From: Cumulibacter sp047975195
Lineage (GTDB): Bacteria > Actinomycetota > Actinomycetes > Mycobacteriales > Antricoccaceae
Reading direction: 5' to 3'
DNA: 64,000 nt
Assembly: GCA_047975195.1 (NCBI GenBank)
Contig: JBKEDB010000109.1
Coordinates: 5,026-69,025 of the forward strand
The first letter of the stretch is position 1. Each line of letters begins with the position of its first letter. A program made the translations under genes and the position numbers. Under the pieces are notes generated by a model. The model did not search any database, was not told the origin of the DNA, and was given only the letters and a program-made list of their open reading frames with translations. Below, piece by piece: positions 7,695-16,200 of the stretch.

Positions 7695-8378
7695 CTAGGT
7701 GGCGCTTGTCGCTGACGAGCTTTCTACCCATGTGCCGGTCGCCGGGTCGACGTACGCCAGGTCGACGTCGTCGGCCTCGTACGCGTCAGAGTCCGCACCG
7801 GCGGTCATGCTTTGCGGCTCGTCGGTCTCCTCGTACGGTTCCATCTCATTGACGACAGCATCGTCGTCCGTCTCGGCCTGTGGCTCGCCATCGTCAGCGG
7901 TTTGATGCGAACTAGCGTCCCAGTTCACGGACTGCTCGACCGTGTCGACCTCGCCGTCCCCATCGGTATCGGTGGGCGAGCTGAACACGGCGCCGCTAGA
8001 GAAGGTCGAGGTGTCGATCTGACCGTCGCCATCGGTGTCCTGCCCATAGGTCATGTCGACCTCGTCGGCAAAACCGTCCCCATCCGTGTCGTACTGATTG
8101 ACGATCACCACCGCGTCGACTTCACCGTCACCGTTGGTGTCCGCGTCAACCGAGATCTCGACGTAGTCGTCGATCCCATCGCCGTCGAGGTCTCCGTAAC
8201 TGACCTTCGCGAGTCCGTCGACCTGGCCGTCGCCGTCGATGTCTACTTCGTCGCCGTCCGCGATGCCGACGTCGAACCCAGTGCTTACGCTGTACTCCTG
8301 ATCACTGATTCCGTCGAAGGACGGGTCATCGCTCGTGCCGCCTTCATAAGTGGAGTCGGCTCCGTCGAAATGTTCCAT
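7695..8378 (-). CDS. Acidic repeat protein with DxDGDG calcium-type loops
   Basis: 227-residue protein, extremely acidic, with no signal peptide or membrane segment. Six DxDGDG or DxNGDG loops start near residues 46, 63, 80, 97, 114 and 137; the first five are exactly 17 residues apart, each followed by a short beta-type stretch (for example QVDGLAKVSYG, FADEVDMTYGQ). Such loops bind calcium in dockerin, EF-hand-like and thrombospondin type 3 repeats, so a calcium-folded rod is plausible. The C-terminal 75 residues are Glu/Asp/Ser-rich and non-repetitive. ATG at 8378. Similar uncharacterised proteins occur in actinobacteria (possibly the DUF6802 group; I am not certain). Plus-strand frames here are shadows of the repeats. 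Confidence 0.8.
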   Translation of the reverse strand: MEHFDGADSTYEGGTSDDPSFDGISDQEYSVSTGFDVGIADGDEVDIDGDGQVDGLAKVSYGDLDGDGIDDYVEISVDADTNGDGEVDAVVIVNQYDTDGDGFADEVDMTYGQDTDGDGQIDTSTFSSGAVFSSPTDTDGDGEVDTVEQSVNWDASSHQTADDGEPQAETDDDAVVNEMEPYEETDEPQSMTAGADSDAYEADDVDLAYVDPATGTWVESSSATSAT

Positions 8379-8638
8379 CGTGTTGTCCTTAGTGACTTAT
8401 CTGCGTAATTACTGCTCAGATGTTGCTGAAGGCCGACGAATGTCGGCGTTCGCTAGGACGCGCTGCTGCGGCGCGGGGATCCCCACGCGACTGATTGCGT
8501 CCTCGTCCATCATGCATGCGGAGTGGGTATCTGGTCGAACTCGGCATAACGTGAATCACAACCCCCCGGCTGTTGCTCGGAGCGTGCTTCCGTGTAACCT
8601 CTTGTGGTCCGACTCGCGCAGTTCCGCGAGGGCGGCAG

Positions 8639-8711
8639 GCCCCTTTAGCTCAGTCGGCAGAGCGTCTCCATGGTAAGGAGAAGGTCTACGGTTCGATTCC
8701 GTAAAGGGGCT
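8639..8711 (+). tRNA. tRNA-Thr (GGT)
   Basis: Acceptor GCCCCTT pairs with AAGGGGC; D arm TAGCTCAGTCGGCAGAGC; anticodon stem TCTCC/GGAGA with loop ATGGTAA gives anticodon GGT; T loop GGTTCGATTCC. CCA is not encoded. 73 bases. Confidence 0.95.
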
Positions 8712-8754
8712 CGGGTAATCGGAGCGCTCACCAGCGTGACGCTCGGTACCACCT

Positions 8755-8830
8755 GGCCGTGTAGCTCAGTTGGTAGAGCGCACGACTCATAATCGTGTGG
8801 TCACCGGTTCAAGTCCGGTCACGGCTACCA
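8755..8830 (+). tRNA. tRNA-Met (CAT)
   Basis: Acceptor GGCCGTG pairs with CACGGCT (G–U at the first pair); anticodon stem CACGA/TCGTG with loop CTCATAA gives CAT; T arm CCGGTTCAAGTCCGG; CCA encoded. The normal first pair points to elongator rather than initiator tRNA. It precedes rpmG, an arrangement seen in other actinobacteria. Confidence 0.95.
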
Positions 8831-8863
8831 CTCATCCGAACTACTGACGAAAGGCTCGCTCAC

Positions 8864-9028
8864 GTGGCTTCCACCGACGTACGACCGAAGATCACCCTGG
8901 CGTGCCAGGAGTGTAAGAACCGCAACTACATCACCAACAAGAATCGCCGGAACGACCCGGAGCGACTTGAGATGAAGAAGTTCTGCCCGACCTGCCGGCA
9001 GCATCAGGTTCACCGCGAGACCCGCTAG
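8864..9028 (+). CDS. rpmG: Ribosomal protein bL33
   Basis: 54-residue 50S subunit protein bL33. GTG start at 8864 gives MASTDVRPKITLACQECK; the upstream GAAAGG acts as ribosome site. The zinc-ribbon cysteines are present as CQEC and CPTC, so this is the zinc-binding (C+) form. A longer in-frame reading enters the tRNA-Met 3' region and is rejected. It follows tRNA-Met by 33 bases and precedes hadAB, the conserved actinobacterial order. Confidence 0.95.
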   Translation: MASTDVRPKITLACQECKNRNYITNKNRRNDPERLEMKKFCPTCRQHQVHRETR

Positions 9029-9043
9029 CACCGAGACTTCACC

Positions 9044-9084
9044 AGCGAGGCCGCACCCCGATTCGATCGAGGTGCGGCCTCGCT
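9044..9084 (+). terminator. Terminator after rpmG
   Basis: 14-bp GC-rich stem (AGCGAGGCCGCACC paired with GGTGCGGCCTCGCT) and a 13-base loop just past the rpmG stop. It likely separates rpmG from hadA. Confidence 0.75.
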
Positions 9085-9344
9085 GCGTGCTGCCGACGCC
9101 GGTCGTCGTGCGCTCGACTAGTTCGGTGCTCCGATAACTCCCTGCTTAATAGGTTCTGTGCCCTAGTCGCGTCGCATCCGCCTGCGCCCCGATAGTCCGC
9201 GAAGGCGGGGGGACACCGGTAACGACGTGCCTTCTGCGATCGAGCACCCTGGCGGCGTGAGCGTTCCGCGAATCGTGCGCAGGCTGACCACCTCCGTCCA
9301 ACCGACCAGACGCCGATGACTCAACGACGCACTAAGGTGAACCG

Positions 9345-9803
9345 ATGCCGTTAGATCAGAGTTTCGTCGGCCGCGAATACCCGCCCATGGCGGCGTACGA
9401 GGTTGGCCGCCAGAAGATACGCGAGTTCGCCGACGCGATCGGCGACCCCAACCCTGCTTATCGCGACATCGACGCCGCTCGCGCTCTGGGGCACCCCGAT
9501 GTGATCGCGCCACCCACGTTCGCGATCGTGGTCGCGATGCCGGTGATCAATCAAGCGGCGTTTGACCCCGAACTCGGGCTTGACTACTCAAAGGTCGTGC
9601 ACGGGGAGCAGAAGTTCAGCTATTCGCGGCCCATCGGGCCGGGCGACCGGCTGGTCGGCGTCCTGCACATCGACAAAATTCGTGCAGTCGCCGGCAACGA
9701 CATGATCAACCTTCGCGCCGAACTCAGCACCGAAGCCGGTGAGCATGTGGTCACCGCCTTCGGAATGTTGGTAGCGCGCGGCACGGCTCAGGAGCAGTCA
9801 TGA
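9345..9803 (+). CDS. hadA: FAS1-like dehydratase, MaoC/HadA family
   Basis: 152-residue hot-dog-fold protein resembling the non-catalytic partner of the (3R)-hydroxyacyl-ACP dehydratase HadAB used in fatty-acid synthesis. Start MPLDQSFVGREYPPMAAYEVG with AAGGTGA just upstream. The central helix FADAIGDPNPAYRD aligns with the hydratase motif but lacks the catalytic His, as expected for HadA. Conserved hot-dog strands (VVHGEQKFSYSRPIGPGDRL) are clear. The stop overlaps the hadB start (ATGA), indicating coupled synthesis of a heterodimer. The position after rpmG matches mycobacteria, where hadC follows; no hadC is found here. Confidence 0.9.
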   Translation: MPLDQSFVGREYPPMAAYEVGRQKIREFADAIGDPNPAYRDIDAARALGHPDVIAPPTFAIVVAMPVINQAAFDPELGLDYSKVVHGEQKFSYSRPIGPGDRLVGVLHIDKIRAVAGNDMINLRAELSTEAGEHVVTAFGMLVARGTAQEQS

Positions 9804-10225
9804 GTGTCCCGTCCTACGACGCCGTCGAAGCTGGTCAGCAGTTGCGCGAGGTCGCGCTGCCGATCACCCGAGCCGACCTGGTGCGGTACGCCGGTGCGTC
9901 AGGTGACTTCAACCCAATCCACTGGAGCGAACGCACCGCTCTGGCCGTCGGGCTGCCGGATGTGATCGCGCACGGAATGCTCACCATGGCGAAGGCGGCG
10001 AACCTGCTGACCGACTGGGTCGGCGATCCCGCGCGGATCATCGAGTACGGCACGCGCTTCGGTCAGCCCGTTGTTGTGCCGGACAGCGACGACCCGTCGG
10101 AGTTGGTCGTGACGGCGAAGATCGGCAAGAAGTTGGCGGACAAGAAGGTGCGAGTAGACATCGACGCGCGCGCCGGCGACCACAAGGTGCTGTCGATGGC
10201 GCGCGCGATCGTCCAACTCGACTAG
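9800..10225 (+). CDS. hadB: (3R)-hydroxyacyl-ACP dehydratase catalytic subunit, MaoC/HadB family
   Basis: 141-residue MaoC-like dehydratase, the catalytic half of the pair. The hydratase motif is complete: YAGASGDFNPIHWSE supplies catalytic Asp and His, followed by VIAHGMLTMAKAANLLTDWV. The start overlaps the hadA stop. The stop at 10225 overlaps by four bases the convergent CNNM-family gene, so no separate terminator can lie between them. Substrate chain length cannot be read from sequence; without hadC and other mycolate genes in view, a mycolic-acid role is not assumed. Confidence 0.92.
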   Translation: MSVPSYDAVEAGQQLREVALPITRADLVRYAGASGDFNPIHWSERTALAVGLPDVIAHGMLTMAKAANLLTDWVGDPARIIEYGTRFGQPVVVPDSDDPSELVVTAKIGKKLADKKVRVDIDARAGDHKVLSMARAIVQLD

Positions 10226-11235
10226 GCCGGCCGCACTTGGCGTCCTGGGAACAACCGCTTCAGGACGTCCGCCAGTGTGACGATCCCGGCGGGGCCGTCA
10301 GCAGACTCGACCAGCACCAGGTGGGTGCGGGTTTCGCGCATCGTCGCAAGCGCGGAATGCACTGGGGTCGAGGCGGTCATCCGCATGATTGGGCGCATGA
10401 TTTCCGAGGCCGCACGGTCGTCCGGTTCCATCAGCGTGTCGCGGACGTGTACGACGCCGACGATCACACCGTCCTTGGTGACCGGTATCCGCAAGTGACC
10501 GCTGGCGCGGGTCTGCTGGCGAACACGCAGCACGCTTTCGGACGCGTCGACCGAGTTGATCCGCTGGTTCGGATCAAGGAGGTCGCCGACGCTGAGGTTC
10601 TGCAGATCCAGCGCGATCGTCAGCTGCGCGGAATAGGTTTCATCGAGCGCGCCCACGGACGCCGAATGCTCAACGAGGTGCCGTAGGTCGTCGGCGCTCT
10701 GCCCGGTCGAGACATTCGGCTGGGGCTGTACGCCGACTTTGCGCAGCAGCCAGTTCGCTGTCGAGTTGAGCGCGATCAGGGCGGGCCGGGTGAGAAACAT
10801 GAAACCGCGCATCGGAAGCGCGAGGACGGTGGCAGCGGTTTCAGGATGCGCGATAGCCCATGATTTCGGCGCCATCTCGCCGATCACGAGATGCAGGAAG
10901 GTCACCACAAGCAGCGCCAAGATGAACGAAGCGACCTCGGCGACGACCAGTGGTGCGCCGATCGACATGATCAGCGGGGTCAACGCGTGCATGACCGCGG
11001 GTTTGGTGATGGCGCCGAGCGCTAACGCGCACGCGGTGATTCCGAGCTGGCTCCCGGCCAACAGCAGTGTCAACTCGTTGTTACTACGCAGCGCCGCGCG
11101 GGCCGAACGGCTGTTGGCTGCACGATCCTGCAAACGATGGGGCTTCGCCGCCAACAGCGCGAACTCGGTGGCCACGAATAGGGCACTGAGCACGATCAGT
11201 GCCACGGTGACGGGGATGACGACTACAGCGCTCAC
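10222..11235 (-). CDS. CNNM/CorC-type membrane protein with CBS pair, no transporter-associated C-terminal domain
   Basis: 337-residue member of the CNNM/CorC (formerly hemolysin-like) family linked to magnesium and cobalt homeostasis. A DUF21 membrane domain (residues 1–190; VIPVTVALIVLSALFVATEFALL and the conserved GSQLGIT) is followed by a CBS pair (about 205–330). It ends after LADVLKRLFPGRQVRPA, so the CorC_HlyC domain is absent. Its start overlaps the stop of the longer paralogue upstream (11232–11235), so the two are co-translated and may form a heteromer. Confidence 0.88.
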   Translation of the reverse strand: MSAVVVIPVTVALIVLSALFVATEFALLAAKPHRLQDRAANSRSARAALRSNNELTLLLAGSQLGITACALALGAITKPAVMHALTPLIMSIGAPLVVAEVASFILALLVVTFLHLVIGEMAPKSWAIAHPETAATVLALPMRGFMFLTRPALIALNSTANWLLRKVGVQPQPNVSTGQSADDLRHLVEHSASVGALDETYSAQLTIALDLQNLSVGDLLDPNQRINSVDASESVLRVRQQTRASGHLRIPVTKDGVIVGVVHVRDTLMEPDDRAASEIMRPIMRMTASTPVHSALATMRETRTHLVLVESADGPAGIVTLADVLKRLFPGRQVRPA

Positions 11236-12614
11236 GCGGTCGCCTCCTGCTCTTCTTCAGCGGTCGGTATCGGCCGTTCGATGAGTTCGGCGCGGACTCG
11301 CGAGGGGACGTGGCGTCGTACGTGTAGCACCGTCATCCGGAGCATTCGCGGTTCCGGATCGTCGTCCTCGGCGAGATCCGCGGGATCGATGGGGAGCTCG
11401 ACATCGATCTGGGTACCTACCGGCGGCAGCGACCCATGCGCGGAAATGACGAGTCCGGCGAGGGTTTCGTAGTCGCCTCGCGGAAGCTCGCAGTCGAGCG
11501 CGCGTTCTACTTCGTCCAGGTGGATATCGCCGGACATCTGCCAGGTGCCGTCGGCGTGTGCCAACGGTTCGGGCTCGAGCGGATCATGTTCGTCGGTGAT
11601 TTCGCCGACGAGTTCCTCGGCGAGGTCCTCGATGGTCAGTACGCCGACGAACCCGCCGTACTCGTCCAACACACAGGCGAGCTGGCGGCGAGCGGTTGCC
11701 AACTGATCGAGCGCGTCGGGTAGCGACATCGTGGTCGGCACCAGTAAGGGATCGCGCATCAGCGAGCGCACAGGCACAGCCTCACGCCGCGGAGTGGCGA
11801 GCACGTCCTGCAGGTGAATGACACCGACCACCTCGTCATCGTTGTCGAGCACCGGATAGCGCGAATGGCCCGTGCTCATGTGCTCCCACGCCTCTTCGAG
11901 GGTCTGATCCTCACGGAAGGTGCCGATGTTGGGACGCGAGATCATCGCGTGCTCCACCGTCTGGTCCGGGAAATCGAGGATCCGATCGAGCAGCATGGAC
12001 AGTTCTTCGGGGAGCTCGCCGGTGTCGCGCGACTCGGCAACGATGTGCTCGAGGTCGCGGGGTGTGGCGGAGTGCTCGACATCGTGTACTGGCTCGATGC
12101 GCAACAGCCGTAGCAGGCGGTTTGAGGCTCCTTCGAAGACCTTGATCAGCCAGCCGAATGCGGCGAGGTAGGCGGTCGTTGGCGTAGCCAGCCGCAGTGC
12201 CACCGGTTCGGGCCGAGATATGGCGAGATTCTTGGGGAACAGTTCGCCAAAGATCATCTGGACCAACGTGGACACCACTAAGGCGAAGGCCGCACCGATC
12301 GCGATCGAAACACCGGACGGGATACCGATACCGCCGAGTGCTTCGCCTAGGGAGGCGCCGATCAGTGGTTCGGCGACATAGCCCACCAGTAGCGCGGTGA
12401 CAGTAATACCGAGTTGCGCCCCAGAGAGCATGAAGGACGTGCGTGAGGTGACTTGCAATGCGCGGGCAGCTGCGGCGTTGCCTTCGCTCGCTCGTGATCG
12501 CAGTCGTGAGCGATCGACAGCCATGTAGGCGAATTCCTGCGCGACGAAGAAACCAGTCAGCGCGGTGATGATCAGCACGACGAGGAGGCCGATCAACATG
12601 GTCACGGCCCACAT
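11232..12614 (-). CDS. CNNM/CorC-type membrane protein with CBS pair and CorC_HlyC domain
   Basis: 460-residue CNNM-family protein: DUF21 membrane domain (about 1–200; LLVVLIITALTGFFVAQEFAYM, GAQLGITVTALLVGY), CBS pair (about 215–340; HSRYPVLDNDDEVVGVIHLQD, ACVLDEYGGFVGVLTIEDLA) and a CorC_HlyC domain (about 350–450; GDIHLDEVERALDCELPRGDYETLAGLV). Likely a cation (Mg2+/Co2+) transporter or its regulator. ATG at 12614; an internal ATG at 12599 (MLIGLLVV) is possible. Overlaps the shorter paralogue. Both are inserted between hadB and tRNA-Trp. Confidence 0.9.
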   Translation of the reverse strand: MWAVTMLIGLLVVLIITALTGFFVAQEFAYMAVDRSRLRSRASEGNAAAARALQVTSRTSFMLSGAQLGITVTALLVGYVAEPLIGASLGEALGGIGIPSGVSIAIGAAFALVVSTLVQMIFGELFPKNLAISRPEPVALRLATPTTAYLAAFGWLIKVFEGASNRLLRLLRIEPVHDVEHSATPRDLEHIVAESRDTGELPEELSMLLDRILDFPDQTVEHAMISRPNIGTFREDQTLEEAWEHMSTGHSRYPVLDNDDEVVGVIHLQDVLATPRREAVPVRSLMRDPLLVPTTMSLPDALDQLATARRQLACVLDEYGGFVGVLTIEDLAEELVGEITDEHDPLEPEPLAHADGTWQMSGDIHLDEVERALDCELPRGDYETLAGLVISAHGSLPPVGTQIDVELPIDPADLAEDDDPEPRMLRMTVLHVRRHVPSRVRAELIERPIPTAEEEQEATA

Positions 12615-12866
12615 CAGCGTGTGCCGCCGTTCAGTATCGAGTTTTTAGCTGGGCAGTTCAGACTCGGGGGTCTCGGACTGTCGCTTTCCATGAGGCGGTG
12701 TGGCTCCAGGGGAGAGGGTGTGTAGTGACGAAGTATCTCACTGGAACGGGCAACTGTGGGTAAAGAGCGCCCTGGTGGTCAGCGGATTGAGCGTGTGGGT
12801 AGACTTGCGTGCCGGGAGTCGCAGTTGACTCCTGGCCTGGCGTGCCCGAAGGTTCGGTCGCGCTAC

Positions 12867-12939
12867 AGGGGTGTGGCTCAATTGGTAGAGCAGCGGTCTC
12901 CAAAACCGCAGGTTGCAGGTTCGAGTCCTGTCACCCCTG
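12867..12939 (+). tRNA. tRNA-Trp (CCA)
   Basis: Acceptor AGGGGTG pairs with CACCCCT, discriminator G, anticodon stem GCGGT/ACCGC with loop CTCCAAA giving CCA, T arm CAGGTTCGAGTCCTG. CCA end not encoded. 45 bases upstream of secE, the usual actinobacterial arrangement. Confidence 0.96.
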
Positions 12940-12984
12940 CAAGCAAGTAAGTATCTGCAATGTCGGCTAACGGAAGGCTAGCGA

Positions 12985-13527
12985 GTGGCCAAGGACTCTC
13001 CGCGTGAGTCGTCTGACGACGACGAGCGCGAGCTCCCCGATGAGCCGACCCAGGAGGAAGACGGCGTCGATCCTTCCGATGACGAGGCCGACTCGGCGGT
13101 ATCTGACGACGAAGACTCGGCGGATGACTCAGTAGAGTCGGATGACGACGACCTCGACGACGATGACTCTGAGGATGACGATTCCGAAGACGATGAGGAT
13201 TCCGACGACGATGGGGACGCCGCAGTAGCAGCAGCGGGCGCCCGTCGGAGCAAGAAGTCGAAGAGTGCTGCGACCGCCACCAAGAAGAAGGCGGCGACGA
13301 AGTCGCAGGACAAGAAGTCCCAGAAGAAGCCGAGCCCGATCGCCGGAGCTGCGCCGGGGACGTTCTTGCAGCAAGTCGTCAGTGAGTTGTCCAAGGTCGT
13401 CTGGCCTACTAAAAAGCAGATGATCACCTACACGACCGTCGTGCTGATTTTCGTCGTCGCGCTCGTCGCGGCGGTCTGGGGCTTTGACCTCGGCGTCGGC
13501 GAACTGATGGACTGGATCTTCGCCTAG
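12985..13527 (+). CDS. secE: Preprotein translocase subunit SecE with long acidic N-terminus
   Basis: 180 residues from the GTG at 12985. The conserved SecE core is the last 60 or so: an amphipathic helix with FLQQVVSELSKVVWPTKKQM, then one membrane segment (VVLIFVVALVAAVWGFDLGVG). It clamps SecY in the Sec translocon. The first 75 residues are almost entirely Asp, Glu and Ser, followed by a Lys/Ala-rich stretch (KKSKSAATATKKKAATK). Long charged extensions are common in actinobacterial SecE but this one is extreme. Downstream of tRNA-Trp and 64 bases before nusG. Confidence 0.95.
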   Translation: MAKDSPRESSDDDERELPDEPTQEEDGVDPSDDEADSAVSDDEDSADDSVESDDDDLDDDDSEDDDSEDDEDSDDDGDAAVAAAGARRSKKSKSAATATKKKAATKSQDKKSQKKPSPIAGAAPGTFLQQVVSELSKVVWPTKKQMITYTTVVLIFVVALVAAVWGFDLGVGELMDWIFA

Positions 13528-13591
13528 TCCGCGGCCGCCAAGCGACGCCCTGCCGTTTCGACGGCGCAAACCAAGGAAGCGAGTTAATCCC

Positions 13592-14488
13592 GTGGCTGAA
13601 GAAGACATCGAGCGCGACGAGTCGACGCACTCGAGCGAGACAGCAGCCAGTGACAGCGAGTCGACCGTCGACGGCGGCGACACCGCGTCGGTTGGTACCG
13701 AGGCGGATGGCACCGAGGGCGCAGCGGCTGATGCTGCGCAGGCTGGCGATGACGCCGAAGTAGCGCCTCAGAGCAACCTGCAGGAAGCATCCGAGAATGA
13801 TGTCGCCGAGTCCGGTGGGCAGCCAGAGGCCGCTGCCGCTCCTGCCGTCGAGGACGATATTGATGCTCCGATCGACGAAGAAGCCGAGTTGCGCTCGCGC
13901 TCACTGATCGGCGATTGGTACGTCGTGCACTCCTACGCCGGATACGAAAACCGGGTGCGCACCAACATCATGACGCGCTCGGAGACCTTCGACATGGAGG
14001 ACTACATCTACGAGGTGGCCGTCCCCGAAGAAGAGGTCACTGAGATCAAGAACGGCAAGAAGGTGAAGGTCAAGCGCAAGCCGTACCCCGGGTACGTACT
14101 CGTGCGCATGGACCTCACGGACGAATCGTGGAACGTCGTGCGAAACACGCCGAACGTGACCGGTTTCGTCGGTGGTATGTCTCGCCCGTCCCCGGTGCCG
14201 GTCGACGATGTCGTGAAGATGATCATCCGTTCCCAGCCGCAGCCGGAGGCTTCGGCCGCTACGGCCAGCTCGGCCGGAGAAGCGGCCTTGACCGGACAGG
14301 CCGCGCCGACGATCGAGGTCGATTTCGAGGTGGGTGAGTCGGTGACCGTCATGGACGGACCGTTCGCGACCCTGCCGGCGTCGATCAGCGAAGTCATGCC
14401 GGAGCAGCAGAAGCTCAAGGTCCTGGTTTCGATCTTCGGCCGCGAGACGCCCGTCGAACTCGGCTTCAATCAGGTCAGCAAGATCTAG
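13592..14488 (+). CDS. nusG: Transcription termination/antitermination factor NusG
   Basis: 298 residues from GTG at 13592. An acidic, Ala-rich disordered N-terminus of about 100 residues precedes the NGN domain (GDWYVVHSYAGYENRVRTNI … YPGYVLVRMDLTDESWNVVRNT … GFVGG) and a C-terminal KOW domain (FEVGESVTVMDGPFATLP … QKLKVLVSIFGRETPVELGF). NusG binds the RNA polymerase clamp and modulates pausing and Rho action. The extension is typical of actinobacteria. A large hairpin closes the gene, so rplK has its own promoter. Confidence 0.97.
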   Translation: MAEEDIERDESTHSSETAASDSESTVDGGDTASVGTEADGTEGAAADAAQAGDDAEVAPQSNLQEASENDVAESGGQPEAAAAPAVEDDIDAPIDEEAELRSRSLIGDWYVVHSYAGYENRVRTNIMTRSETFDMEDYIYEVAVPEEEVTEIKNGKKVKVKRKPYPGYVLVRMDLTDESWNVVRNTPNVTGFVGGMSRPSPVPVDDVVKMIIRSQPQPEASAATASSAGEAALTGQAAPTIEVDFEVGESVTVMDGPFATLPASISEVMPEQQKLKVLVSIFGRETPVELGFNQVSKI

Positions 14489-14508
14489 CTTTCCAGCACC
14501 GAACAGAC

Positions 14509-14556
14509 CTGCGGTGGTTTCTCCCACGCTCACGAGCGTGGGCGAAACCACCGCAG
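14509..14556 (+). terminator. Two-tier hairpin terminator after nusG
   Basis: Outer stem CTGCGGTGGTTTC with GAAACCACCGCAG encloses an inner stem CCCACGCT/AGCGTGGG. It lies between nusG and the convergent binding-protein gene and is strong enough to act on both strands; TGGTTTATTCC follows on the plus strand. Confidence 0.82.
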
Positions 14557-14625
14557 ATCTGGTTTATTCCTGTTGATCGCGAGCGCACTCTCGGGGACGG
14601 GCGAATGCGCCCCGGGAGCCCCGAC

Positions 14626-16200
14626 TTACTCCTTCGTCATGGCGACGCCGCGCAGATCAGTCGATCCGCTGAAGAGCTGCCGCACGTTCGATACCTGATC
14701 GTTGAAGGCAGCCGTGAGGTGCACCTGGCATAGCGACAACAGGTGCGTGGGCTCGTCGATCATTGATTGCATGACTTCCTCGTACAGCGGTCGGCGGTCC
14801 TCGGGGTCGACCTCGCTCGCCGCGTCCTGCGCGGTCTTCAACGTTTCATCGTCGAGTTGACCCCCGAATCCGTACGTTCCGCCGTCCAGGTAGTGTCGCG
14901 CCAGCACGCCGTGTGGATCGGCGAATCCGGTGTACGGATTGACGTTGCCGGCCACGGACTGATCAATGACGAACTTCTCGATGACCTGCGGGGTCGGCAC
15001 CGGGTCGATGTTCAGCGTGATACCAGCAGCGCTGAACTGGTCCTGTAGAGCTTCGGCGAGCGCGGTGTACTGAGTGATGTTCGTAGTCACCGTGGTGAAC
15101 TCGAAGCCGTCGGGATAGCCGGCGTCCGCAAGGGTCTGCTTTGCCTTCTCGGGGTCGTAGGGCAACTCGTCGAGACCATCGCCGATCTCTTCGCTGTAGC
15201 CCGGGCTGGATTCCGGCCAGGGCTGGACTCCTGCCGAGCAGTATCCCTCGTAGAGACCGTCTGCGATGGCCTGACGGTCCACGGCGTAGTTCATGGCTCG
15301 CAGAACCTCAGGGTCATCGAACGGCTCGATGGTCGGGTTCACCATCATGTAGACGAACGAGGTGGACGGTTCGGAAATCACATTGAGATCGGCAGCGATG
15401 GCCGTGTCGATCTGGTTCGGGTTCAAGAATGCGCCGTCGACCTCACCACTCTGCACGGCGTTGTAGCGGGTCTGGTCGTCCAGCATCAAGCTGTACGTCA
15501 TCGTGGCGACGTTCTGTACGGACGGATCCCAGTAATCGGGCGTTTTCTCGTACTCCACCTTGTCGCCGGGAGTCATGGACGTTGCCACGTACGGACCGAT
15601 GCCGACCGGCTCGTCTTCGATCGTGCCGTTCTCGACAGCGGTCGGGGAGACCATGATGCCGCCGCGCGCGGTGAGCGCGCTGAGGTAGGCCCCTAGTCCG
15701 TATGACACGGTCACCTTGATCGTGTGCTCGTCGATCACCTCTGCAGACTCGAACTGCCCCACCTCAGCCTGCAGGGTGCTGCCGTCTGCGGCGTCCCGCT
15801 CGAGGTTGAACTTCACAGCCTCGGCATCGAACGGCGTACCGTCGGAGAAGGTCAGGCCTTCGCGAAGGTTCATGGTGACCGTGTTTCCTTCGGCGGTGAA
15901 ATCCTCGGCGAGCATCGGCGAGACCGACGCATCGGGTTCGAGCCAGAGCAGCCGGTCGTACACCGGAGCGTAGAAACTGAAGTCGCCGCCGCCGACGCTC
16001 TTCGTGGGGTCCCAACTGGTGGTGTACTGCGTGTAGGCCCATCGGAAGTGCGCGTCTTTGTCGAGTTCGTCGCTGGTCATCGGAATGTCGCTGGGAAGTT
16101 CACCCGATTCCGCGGGCCCGTTTTCCGGCGCGTCGCCGCACCCGGTGAGTAGGAGCGCGAACGCCGATGCGGTAGCGGCCAGGCGCTGAGACGACTTCAC
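14626..16200 (-). CDS. Peptide/solute-binding lipoprotein, ABC family 5 (orphan)
   Basis: 524-residue extracellular solute-binding protein of the oligopeptide/dipeptide/nickel type. GTG at 16200 gives VKSSQRLAATASAFALLLTGCGDAP: a lipoprotein signal with lipobox LLTGC. Family 5 features include LTFSDGTPFDAEAVKFNLER, NYAVDRQAIADGLYEGYC and PYDPEKAKQTLADAGYPDGF. No permease or ATPase gene is adjacent, so it must work with components encoded elsewhere or act as a stand-alone lipoprotein. A longer reading to 16422 precedes the signal peptide and is rejected. It faces nusG, with rplK divergent, an unusual intrusion into the nusG–rplK interval. Confidence 0.9.
   Translation of the reverse strand: MKSSQRLAATASAFALLLTGCGDAPENGPAESGELPSDIPMTSDELDKDAHFRWAYTQYTTSWDPTKSVGGGDFSFYAPVYDRLLWLEPDASVSPMLAEDFTAEGNTVTMNLREGLTFSDGTPFDAEAVKFNLERDAADGSTLQAEVGQFESAEVIDEHTIKVTVSYGLGAYLSALTARGGIMVSPTAVENGTIEDEPVGIGPYVATSMTPGDKVEYEKTPDYWDPSVQNVATMTYSLMLDDQTRYNAVQSGEVDGAFLNPNQIDTAIAADLNVISEPSTSFVYMMVNPTIEPFDDPEVLRAMNYAVDRQAIADGLYEGYCSAGVQPWPESSPGYSEEIGDGLDELPYDPEKAKQTLADAGYPDGFEFTTVTTNITQYTALAEALQDQFSAAGITLNIDPVPTPQVIEKFVIDQSVAGNVNPYTGFADPHGVLARHYLDGGTYGFGGQLDDETLKTAQDAASEVDPEDRRPLYEEVMQSMIDEPTHLLSLCQVHLTAAFNDQVSNVRQLFSGSTDLRGVAMTKE

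Noticed and set aside
7812..8408. Plus-strand Val/Asp-rich frame over the calcium-loop gene
   Set aside because: Periodic only because the true minus-strand repeats are periodic; no start site or homology.
13000..13250. Acid-rich run in SecE first suspected as a separate calcium-binding protein
   Set aside because: It is in frame with the SecE core and follows tRNA-Trp in the conserved order; charged SecE extensions are usual in actinobacteria.
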